Source: Bugula neritina (Eukaryota > Bryozoa > Gymnolaemata > Cheilostomatida > Bugulidae). From it: DNA of 64,000 nt. The notes beneath the pieces were generated by a model that had not been told where the DNA came from, did no database searches, and worked only from the letters and a program-made list of their open reading frames with translations. The position numbers and the translations under genes were made by a program. Each line of letters starts with the position of its first letter. Within the stretch, counting starts at the first letter, position 1. The stretch covers positions 2,153,501 through 2,217,500 of the forward strand of contig OZ037766.1 in the NCBI GenBank assembly GCA_964035545.1, in the 5' to 3' direction. Of the stretch, positions 38,501 through 47,749 are shown piece by piece.

Positions 38501-39248
38501 TGTACATTACTTGGTTTGGAAGTTGTCTGCCCTCACCTTGCATGATCCAGCTGCGGGAAGTACGCTCCTCCTTCCGTATCCGCTGAGAGGTTTCTAAGTC
38601 TAAGCTGCTCGGCTAGAAACTCATCCAGCAATCTGATTTGTGGTTTGTACAAGGTGGGCGAGCCATTGGAGGAGAAAGTAGGAAACACTAAACCGATTGC
38701 GGGTGGGGGAGTGGACGACCCACCCATGGTGAGATTAGTGTCGAGATTGTCCAGTCTTTCTGGTCCACCGGTAGAGTTGAGAGGTGAAATATTAGGGACA
38801 AGATTATTAGAGAAATCAGCATATCCTGTAAAGTAGATAAAAATATCCGATTGTTTTTAAAATATGAAAAACTAAATAAGAAGTTCTACAGAAAACTTCA
38901 CACGTACCAATACAGATACTGTTTTAAAAAGTTTGATAGTGAAATAAACCAAAAAGAAACTGTAAAAACACTTTAAAAGTCGTTTACAAGGCATGCGGTC
39001 CAAAATCAAGTGAGATGACATATTATATTACCTAAAGTACTTGATTGATTTCCCTCATCAACTACAATATCATCTTCAAAAGGAGTTGAAGTCATGTTGT
39101 CCGTTTCCATGGTTACAGGCTCTACAGAGCTTACAGTTTCTCCACTTCTGTTGTTACTGATAGTAGAAGTATTGCTGGTCAAATCCTCTCTACAGCTGCC
39201 TGGCACCATAAAGGCAGCAAACAGGCACAAGAATGTCGGAGAAAACAT
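32551..39248 (-). CDS. Secreted TGF-beta-prodomain-like protein lacking a growth-factor domain
   Basis: Seven exons: 39248-39032, 38825-38537, 36004-35799, 35182-34922, 34571-34503, 33913-33686 and 33095-32551, giving 604 residues with every phase matching. ATG 39248 starts a signal peptide (MFSPTFLCLFAAFMVPGSC). A Thr/Asn-rich region follows, then features resembling TGF-beta propeptides: EVRGQLSILREL (about 177-188), like the straitjacket helix, and residues 366-391 with NILSQMRRWIRHPGKNRGL, like the conserved W...P..N.GL strand. Where the furin site and cystine-knot ligand should follow, residues 424-604 are instead Ser/Thr/Asn-rich with about nine N-X-S/T sequons, ending in a short hydrophobic segment and a stop. 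It could be a decoy or regulatory prodomain, an isoform lacking the ligand exon, or a convergent secreted protein. The exon model is firm; the family call is tentative. Confidence 0.62.
33185..33645. repeat. (GGTA)n tetranucleotide array with 181-bp higher-order duplication
   Basis: About 460 bp of GTAG tetramers with TTATAG and GGATAG variants, in intron 6 of the TGF-beta-like gene. A block beginning GGATAGGTAGATAGG at 33281 recurs at 33462 with the same order of variants, showing a segmental duplication of about 181 bp. Confidence 0.95.
34235..34283. repeat. Perfect 22-bp inverted repeat (hairpin or cruciform)
   Basis: Left arm 34235-34256 and right arm 34262-34283 are exact reverse complements around a 5-nt loop. 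The arm contains ATAGTTATAGCGTAATTAAG. It sits inside intron 5 of the TGF-beta-like gene. It may be a MITE remnant or a structural element; no terminal duplication was seen. Confidence 0.8.
35333..35414. repeat. 28-bp tandem repeat, three copies
   Basis: Three units starting CAGTACATGTATGCTATT or a variant at 35333, 35361 and 35389, in intron 3 of the TGF-beta-like gene. Confidence 0.8.
37262..37420 (+). mobile_element. tRNA-derived SINE, second family, in an intron
   Basis: The head reads like a tRNA, with GAGGTTTAGTAGCTGGGACA and a strong B box GGGTTTGAATCCC. The core GATGTCAGGAAGAGCATCCAG is nearly identical to that of the other two SINEs. The 3' part (ACACTGGGCACCATCAGAGG) differs, so this is another family sharing a core. 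It lies in intron 2 of the TGF-beta-like gene. No clear target-site duplication was found. Confidence 0.75.
38301..38505. repeat. About 44-bp tandem repeat, five copies
   Basis: Units containing ATAAAGTTGCATGCTATACTG recur near 38310, 38354, 38398, 38445 and 38489 with a period of 44-47 bp. The array ends about 30 bp from exon 2 of the TGF-beta-like gene, just downstream of its donor. Confidence 0.88.
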
Positions 39249-39302
39249 GATTTGACAATGTTGTTTCACCAGGTAATAAGCGTGGCATCACGATATCTCT
39301 AC

Positions 39303-39310
39303 CTTTTATA
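39303..39310 (-). promoter_or_regulatory. TATA box of the TGF-beta-prodomain-like gene
   Basis: TATAAAAG on the minus strand lies 55 bp upstream of the ATG at 39248. A start about 30 bp downstream would give a 5' UTR of roughly 25 nt. Confidence 0.5.
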
Positions 39311-40030
39311 CGTGTTATGCCAAGAACATGTATGACCACGTCACACATGACCAATAGGTTGGAGTATGATGAAAAATCCAAGAAACAGAGTTTCAGTTAA
39401 GCTTCGAAACTAAGTATATAACACATTCTCTCGTGAAAATATCATTTATAATAATAAGCATCGTACATTTTAAACTATGAATATATATTATATGCAATTC
39501 GTGACGTAGACCTAAAAGTTTCATAATAAGATATTTTGTCAACATCTCTTCCAAAACAAATTTGAAACAACTTCTGCAGCCTATCTTTCTAAAGACTTGT
39601 CTTCCAATAAATGAATCTTGTTACAATGTAGATGTTGTTACAATGTAGAGTTATTTTTATCTACAGGAAAGCCTAGATGCTATATCATCCTCATTACTGT
39701 TTTACTGAAGATGCTTATTACAACAAAGGGTTTAATTACTCTTCAGACACCATGCAAAGTTCATTCCAGCCCACATTCTTCTAGGGGGTTGTATATATCA
39801 CCTGCCCACATTACTGCCAAATATAACACTCCAGTTCTTTTTACTGGCCATTGCAAACATCTTCAAGTATATACTAGTTGCTAGCCCTTTGGTCATTTGC
39901 ATGTCACCGTCAGCTGGTTTATATCACATTATTACATACTTGTGTCTGTATTGAGGTAATTCCTGTATAAATACAATTTGTGCTTAGCTTAATAAACAAT
40001 AACTGCAACATAGCATACAAAAAGCAAAAC

Positions 40031-40563
40031 GAAGTATACAGTAACCAACGTAGTATACAGTAACTACAACATAGTATACAGTAACTACAACATAGTATAC
40101 AGTAACTACAACATGCATAGCATACAGTAACTACAACATAGTATACAGTAACTACAACATGCATAGCATACAGTAACTACAACACAGTATACAGTAACTA
40201 CAACATGCATAGCATACAGTAACTACAACATAGTATACAGTAACTACAACATAGTATACAGTAACTACAACATGCATAGCATACAGTAACTACAACATAG
40301 CGTAGTATAGAGTAACTACAACATAGTATGGCATACAGTGACAACAACATAGTATACAGTAACTACAACATAGTATACAGTAACTACAACATAGTATACA
40401 GTAACTACAACTTACATAGCATACAGTAACTACAACATAGTGTAGCATACAATGACTACAACATAGCATAGTGTAGCATACAGTAACTGCAACATAGTGT
40501 AGTATAGAGTAACTAAAACATAGTATGGCATACAGTGACTACAACATGGTACACAGTAACTAT
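40031..40563. repeat. 21-bp minisatellite with composite variants
   Basis: More than 20 copies of CAGTAACTACAACATAGTATA and variants with GCATAG or GTGTAG inserts, spanning over 500 bp. The mix of short and longer units suggests higher-order structure. Its open frames (Tyr/Val-rich) are artefacts. Confidence 0.93.
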
Positions 40564-41689
40564 TAGATAATTCACCAGGATGATTAGGAATTGAGAATCT
40601 TTCTTAATTACCTTTTTAAATACCAACTTTATAGTCTGAAAACATGAAAATAGTGAGTAGAACACTTGATAACCAAGTAATTGTGTGAAACTTAATTATT
40701 TTACAGCTGATGTATTGCTTATAACATAATACAGTGCTATAAAATATTTTATATAATATTCTATTATATATATACAATATGTATTTTTGTTGGTTTAATT
40801 TTACAATATATTCAGTTTAGGTTTTAAACTCAATTGTTTTCTTTCATAGCTAGACAACGATGGAGCTCTGCTAAAAGCATTAAAGATGTGATTCTTCATC
40901 CCATCTTCTAACTGAAGTACTTCTGTACAGAAACTAAGATTTACTGCTGCCACTTAGCTTTATGATTATCGGTTGACCTAAATAATATCATCATATTACT
41001 GCATATATTTAATCTATTAGAGAGAACATTGAACTTCAGTTTTATTACAACATTTTTTGGGTTTTAATTGTAGATTGATAATCTTTAAACCAACTATAGG
41101 AGGAAAACAAGTCATTACACTACACACATATGCACAGTGAGATTGCAAACGTAGGTATCGAGATTGATATTCAAGTAAGACTAGACCATGTGATCATCTG
41201 GAAAATGGGTGGTTATTCCCAACAGTTATTTTAGATTCATTTGCTAAGAAGTAGAGCACTTTTTCTACAGCTTGTAACAACACAAACCAGACAGCGACCG
41301 AGAAAATGTTAAAATGAAAACAGCAGTTGAGGTGAATACCCTCATTAGGTTATACTAAGGAGAATTCAGAGGGTAAATAACTCCACATTTATTCAATAGC
41401 CATACAAACTACCACAATAGCCAGACGCTTGTATATAATATAAAATGATCTTGAGATGTTGAGTCAAGACATCTGATGATAGAACGTCTGATAATACAGA
41501 GCTGAAGGACATCTGCTACACCATACCGATAAGATCCAAACCGCTTTGATACTCCCATTGGCTTACTTTGTCTTACAGTACTTTAAGAATAGCTACGAGT
41601 TATTTAGAAAATCTAGCTGGCAATTATTACCAAACCATAGGCTGTTGCAGTGTCTGACAGCACCCAGTCACTAGCTTCTGTGACCGGAA

Positions 41690-41800
41690 TGGGAGGCAAC
41701 TCCTAATAACTCAGATGCCTCTGCGAAGGGTTTACGAGCAACTAAATCACTGTTCCTACGAACAAGGCAAGATGGAGAACAGAGTAGTGCAGTTAGACTG
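41690..41800 (-). repeat. Dispersed repeat, copy B
   Basis: Inverted counterpart of the repeat at about 22265-22374. Read on the minus strand it contains CTCTGTTCTCCATCTT, CAGTGATTTAGTTGCT and GGAGTTGCC in the same order. Confidence 0.65.
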
Positions 41801-43292
41801 AGCGTTCACAGGAACTATCAAATCTATACTCTACTCCATTACAAGAGTCACATATAAATCGACAAAAGGGATCATTAAACATCTTCTTAGGAAACCAGTG
41901 TACTATTGAAGCTGGCAAATAGCCAACTAAATATTAATAAGATAGGAATCAATTTGTTGTATTATAATTAGTGAAGAGTATGCAGTAAATATTTACTACA
42001 AGTGCACATTATTACGGTACCTAGTGAGTTTCTCTGACGTCATTAGTACCAGTGCCACTATCTAATCAACAGATAAGTACATTTTTTATGAAAATGTTGA
42101 TGCCACAGCAAGCTTGAAGCTATATTTCGATAGATTTTCATTATTTGTAAAATTAAATGTTTCCCTAGTATTTAGTTGAGATCAAAATCGATTCACTCAT
42201 TCTGAAGACGCTATCTCATCCGAAAAGAACAAGCTGATGACGTACAATCGCGAGACTGTATTAGTATTACAAATACCCAAGTAGCTTTAGTAGTATTTCG
42301 TTAGTCTACTTGAAGTTAATTTATATAACCTCCATTCAATGTTGCCAAGTTGTGCAACAAACCTTTCCATGTTTTTAAATTTGATGACGGTATTTTCAAC
42401 GATTAAGAAACAACACAAAAACGCTTCTGTGTTGACATTCCTCTTTGTCTATCCACGCTCATGTTTTTATTGGATATTTCACTCGTTTTTTGTTGGCACA
42501 AAAAAGTAAAAAAAATTGCACCCTGCCATTTTCTGCTGAATAAAAAGTTAGCGATTACCAAAAAAGTGCCAGACTACATTTATCATAAGAAATTGGTATA
42601 TTTAGAACCTTGTAAGACAGGTAGGTAAGAGCTGGCGCCTCTTTGGTATGGACACAAGTACAAACATGTCAAACACACATGCTCCGACACTCGCACAAAC
42701 AAAGAGATGAGATGAAAGTGCAGCAACTTCCTTTACGTGCAGACCAGAGTAGCTTCTCGAAATACACTCCGTTCGATTACAAAATATTCCAGGGATTTAC
42801 ACGAGACAATATGATGTCTGAATATCTTGTAGAATACAGACTGTAGCTTGCATTCACAGACAGCAGACAGAATTTATATTGTCAATACAGCATTACACGA
42901 GTTTAAAATAGCAGAATTATATTTTTGTGTATTTTAGCAGAAAAGACGTAAAGTTCTAGAATTTATGCCTAACTAACATCATTACAGTTACTTGAGCTTG
43001 ACACCAGCTAACTAAATTTCATTACAAAAAAACCAATAGTCCATCTTACTTTATTACTTTGTGATAAAAAACCTGACAGCAAGACCAATGAGTCGCATTG
43101 TAAAAGAAACAAATGGAATAATTGCCGTGAGAATCTCAGAAACATCATAAAGTCCATATAAAATAAGGAGAACATTTTGTTTGGTAATATAAACTTGAAA
43201 TACTTGCTGAACCAGTAACCAATGCTCTTATCATATTTAAAGTCTCTCCAGAATATACTTTCATATTACTAGTACCAACAGGTTGGGAGTTG

Positions 43293-45075
43293 TCAGTCTG
43301 CGACCATGTCCTCAACACCCCAGGCCTCTTCAAATGCAGTGCATAGTTTAGTACAGGTGAGGGCGGCAGAGAGAGGATAATTACTAATAGATAGATGCTC
43401 TTCAGTATAATCTGGGTCAATCTACAGACACAACAACACCATTATATATGACACCAGAGGAGTATATTATACTCCTTATATTATCAACTTACTAGTATTT
43501 TATATGACATCAGAGGGATATATTATACTCCTTATATTATCAACTTACTAGTATTTTATATGACATCAGAGGGGTATATATTGGAATAAAAGAAGCCTCA
43601 TTACCACCTTTGTCCTACCAATTAAAACTGTTGAACTATTCAACAACTGATCTTTCACTTTCAATAATAAAGACTTGAATAAGAAACAAAAAATTCAATG
43701 ACTAGAGTGAACATAGTATTTTGGAGTTGTGTTCCTCTGTGAGGAACACAACTCTATTCATGATTGTCAAGCAGGTTGGCAATCAACAGCTTACAGTATA
43801 TACTATATATTACAAACTAGACATACTGACCGAGCCGGTTGCTATAGCGCCCACAACAATAACAATGGGCGTGTCACCGGCAGGCACCAGTTCCGATGGT
43901 TTGACACATCTGTCAGCGTTGAAGGTCATACAGAGCTTCCTACAGCCCGTAGGTAAATGGTCTGTCACCGGGTTCTTTATCAACTACAATAATCAGAACA
44001 CCTTCTCTATCTGAGTAGAATCGGGATAAAATCTAGGTCGGGTGGGGCAGCAAGAAGACATGATGAATACTCTTCACATACAAGGTCTATACATAACATT
44101 CATTTGTTTTCAATTTTTGTTGACTGATAAAGCAGGAAGTAGTTTCACTTAAGACCGATTAGCCAGTAAAAAGACGTCAAAATGCTGTGTTACTAAAATA
44201 TCAACATACTTCAACTAGGAGAGTTGACGTGCCGCAGCAAGTTATTGTAGCAACACACTAAGTAATAGAGATGCAACTAATTCTAGTTCTAAGCCCATAA
44301 AATGATCTCAGAAGTAGAGATTTTGTATCAAGAGGAAAGTCAAGAAGATTCGCCAAATTGTCTAGTAAAAGGGGAGGGACAGATGGAGAGGAGACAAATC
44401 TAACTTTTACTGGTAGTTATGGACTAACAGACACATGCAAAAATCTCAACAATAAAGCGCTTACCTTCAACAGCTTCTTATTGGGTGCATCAGACGCCGC
44501 TATACTCAACTTAAACAGCAGCTGGACTAAAACAATAAAATAGACATAGCTACATTGAAATAGAACCAGAATGAAGTCTACATTAGAGCATCGTGCATCA
44601 GGAAAATAGAGTAGAATGTAGAATAATATAAATTGTAATACAAATCAATATTTAAGTTAAACTTAGCTGTGCCTGTGAAGATTTTTAAAAAACCAGTAAG
44701 AATTGAAAACTTAATTTCTACAATTGAGTTATTGACTTTGTCGGTCTTTCACAAATACCAAAGAAACAGCAACTATTAGTATAATCTCATAATTTAACAT
44801 TTATCAAAGACAATTACAGAGGTAGACATTGGTTAGAATCATATCAAACAGCCAATGACAAACAGTGTTACATACCCATGAGACCACAAAACCTCTCAAA
44901 GGTTCTGGGTATGCGAGTTTGAGGACTGATTTCTATCAACTGGTTGTTTGCAGTGTGTATGTAGACTTGAAGGAGACCAGCTCTGTTTAGTGGGCTGTCC
45001 ATCAACATCAGTAGACACTGTGGCATGAGTATATGTAATACATACAGTAGCAGTAGCAGTAGCAGTAGCAGTAGC

Positions 45076-45113
<38 letters not shown>

Positions 45114-45337
45114 TAGTAGTACTAGTAGTAGTAGTAGCAGCAGTAGTAGTAGTAGTAGTAGAAGTAGTAGTAGTATTAGTAGTAGTAGTAGTAGTAGTAG
45201 TAGCAGCAGCAGCAGTAGTAGTAGTAGTAGTAGTAGCAGCAGCAGCAGTAGTAGTAGTAGTAGTAGTAGTTGTGGTAGTAGTAGTAGTAGTAGTAGTAAT
45301 AGTGGTAGTAGTAGTAGTAGTAGTAGTAGTAGCAGTA

Positions 45338-45413
<76 letters not shown>

Positions 45414-45421
45414 TAATAGTG

Positions 45422-45482
<61 letters not shown>

Positions 45483-46059
45483 CAGTAGTAGTAGTGGTAG
45501 TAGTACACATATAAATACTAGAATGTTGGGAATACATGGAGATTTTACCTGGTGAGTTATGTCTGGTCTACATTGTGAGGCATTCTTCTTAAATTTCTTC
45601 ATCTGCCCTTTATGTTTATCACAGTTGAGTAACTCGTACTGCTTACCAACCTAATGGTTAAGAAGACAACGTGGTGAGATGTATCTATATACCACCACAG
45701 ACTGAAACATCACACAAAGCTTCCACCTAACGAAGCTTGGGCAGAACTATAATATCTGACAGATGCAATAATGTGTAGCTATTCACTTTCCAAAGCTAAA
45801 ACTTGGTTATACACTGACTCAGCCTTACCTATTACTTGGATACTAATTGTACAACATTCGTAATTATGCTTAGAAAACAATTAATTAAATGAAATATTTA
45901 GAGAGACAAAACCTTTATAGTTTCGAGAGAGGCCCCTTCCAGTATGACTATCAATCTCTTTGCTTGATCACGTTCATGAAGTGTTTGCAGATGGTGAGGC
46001 GTGACCTTTTTGAACCCTCTTTCTGCATCATCCCCAGAGCGAGGGCGCTTTTGAGCCAT
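43293..46059 (-). CDS. EMG1: Ribosome biogenesis methyltransferase EMG1/Nep1
   Basis: Six exons: 46059-45913, 45650-45549, 45017-44876, 44526-44465, 43983-43831 and 43421-43293, giving 244 residues, the length of human EMG1. The protein is a SPOUT-fold methyltransferase that N1-methylates the hypermodified pseudouridine of 18S rRNA and helps assemble the small ribosomal subunit in the nucleolus. Diagnostic blocks are [35 protein letters not shown] (79 is the Asp equivalent to the human residue mutated in Bowen-Conradi syndrome), [36 protein letters not shown] and [16 protein letters not shown]. Introns use GT-AG; the first donor (GTTTTG) is weak. Intron 2 is almost filled by a triplet repeat. 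It is tandem to CCT7 on the same strand. Confidence 0.95.
43448..43580. repeat. 56-bp tandem duplication in EMG1 intron 5
   Basis: Two full copies (43448-43503 and 43504-43559) and a partial third, each beginning ATGACAYCAGAGG and containing TATACTCCTTATATTATCAA. Confidence 0.88.
43724..43754. repeat. Perfect 14-bp hairpin in EMG1 intron 5
   Basis: GAGTTGTGTTCCTC at 43724-43737 pairs exactly with GAGGAACACAACTC at 43741-43754 across a TGT loop. No U-tract follows on either strand. Confidence 0.75.
45041..45512. repeat. (AGT/AGC)n triplet repeat filling EMG1 intron 2
   Basis: About 470 bp of AGT with blocks of AGC (up to eight or nine in a row near 45371-45398). On the coding (minus) strand it reads CTA/CTG and ends about 23 bp before the acceptor at 45018. 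The poly-Leu, poly-Ser, poly-Val, poly-Thr and poly-Tyr frames here are artefacts. Confidence 0.95.
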
Positions 46060-47749
46060 ATCTAGTGATATCTACTGTTAGATGGTGCTGCTACAAAGAA
46101 TGTACAGATCTAAAACAAGTTGCTATATGAACTGTGTTTAAATGTAAAACCATGGGTATATTAAAGTTATTAAAAATTGAATACAATTTCATGAAGGTCT
46201 AAAACTAAGCTTTATAGGTGAATTTCAAATGTCATATCGATTAGCCCATGGCCATTGTATTATTGTGTTGGCTAAACTGCATAATGATAATCATCATGCT
46301 GTGCAAGTTGAAAAAGTTTTTAGTAGAAAACAACAATTTTATTAGTATAAGTATTAGTTACAAGAATAAACACTCACACTGGCTATGAGAAAAAACTGAA
46401 TGATAAACCTAAAAATTAATACATTTTTATTTACTTCTATTCTTTTAGTATTAAATTTAATGTTTCTACAGACCTTTTTCACCTTAGAGTTAATCTTATC
46501 ATCTTTAAAGCAAATAAATACAATACTAATTGAATAGATTTAGAGTAAGAGTAATACTGATAGGTATACTTATACTTATAGTTATAGTAATACAGCAATA
46601 GTTATACTTATAGTTATACTAATACTTAGAGTTATAGCATTACTATTAGAGTATTACTATTAGTATTACTATTAGTATTAGGCTTACTCTTAGAAATAGT
46701 AATACTAATACTAATAGTCAACTAAATGTAATACTAAGTCTTAACTTATAGTTATAGTAATACGAAGAGTAATACTAACACACTATCACAATATCAATAT
46801 GAATATGAAATTAAATACTAATATTAATAACACTACTAGCAGAGTACTAATAAGTAATACAACTATCAGACTCACTCCCAGTACTCAGAGTCAGTACTGA
46901 GAGTGACTAACCTGAGTACAACTACAAGTCAATACTCAATCGTGAAAAGTCAACTAATCATCATCATTATCTGATTATGATGATGATCATCGTGAGTCAA
47001 GCCTTAGTCAACAACTCGAACAGCATCTGACTGCAAAAGTTAAACGCTCGTCGTGTTTGTTTTTCTTTTGCAATTTATTGTTCTCCTGGCACTTAGTAAA
47101 ACCAAAGGAATAATGTAAATGTGTTTTGTTCGGAAAATTCAGTAACATGAAACTAAATAATTTTCCTATAAACAGAAATCGCCTAAGCCATGTGAGGGAA
47201 TGAAGCGTTGCCCAAGCACATGGATGGAGAACAACCAATTAGAAACCGTGACTTTTCAGCTAGTCAAGAAATAACTGGATTCGCTGTTCCCTAAAAACCG
47301 CATTGTAAGTTATTAGTTGCTCCCGTCGTCTGAAAATTAAAGATGGACGTTAGTTATAGCTGAATGAATTACGAATTACGTTAGGACTTGGGCATTAGCA
47401 TAATGGACAATGGAAGCTATACCAACTAAATAACTGAGTTCATTCAACATTATGGAAGGACCTCATTTACAGCAGCTGATGCTAACTATAAAAACTCAAT
47501 AACTTTTGAAGGTATAGACCAAGTTATTACCTTCGTGTCAGTTGGAAAGCAAGATGTACTAACAACATGATCAAAGTTTACATAAATTTTCCAACAACAC
47601 TTTTATTTTAATTAACACACATGTATAGGTGAATACAAATAACAAATGAATTCGTGTTCTATTTCAAAGTATAAAAAATTTAAAAGTCTCAAAACAATAT
47701 GGTTGTTCATATTCATGTACAATAGATGAAGACGAGATTACATCATAGG
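46060..47749. other. EMG1 upstream region and CCT7 3' flank
   Basis: This contains degenerate TTAGTATTACTA-like short-period repeats at about 46540-46900 and unique A+T-rich DNA. A minus-strand AATAAA for CCT7 is plausible near 47605. No additional gene was seen. Confidence 0.5.
46540..46900. repeat. Degenerate ATAGTAATACTA short-period repeat
   Basis: Imperfect alternation of TTATAGTTATAG, TATTACTATTAG and AATACTAATA phrases. It is similar in character to stretches near 14560, 16300, 52680 and 53710. Confidence 0.6.

Larger units (their letters stand above)
39312..43292. other. Intergenic DNA with minisatellite and dispersed repeat
   Basis: This holds the 21-bp minisatellite (40031-40563) and dispersed repeat copy B (about 41690-41800). 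The stretch nearest 43292 is likely EMG1 3' UTR. An open frame at 42643-42846 (+) has no family resemblance or splice context and is not called. Confidence 0.5.

Noticed and set aside
42643-42846. 67-codon open frame between the minisatellite and EMG1
   Set aside because: No signal peptide, domain, splice context or family resemblance.
43044-43205. Minus-strand hydrophobic open frame (YGLYDVSEILTAIIPF...) after the EMG1 stop
   Set aside because: Looks like a membrane segment and has a possible acceptor, but there is no start, no partner exon and it lies in probable EMG1 3' UTR. More likely chance.
44868-45602. Poly-Leu/Ser/Thr/Val/Tyr open frames
   Set aside because: Frames through the AGT/AGC repeat in EMG1 intron 2. 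The real coding parts at the edges are EMG1 exons 2 and 3.
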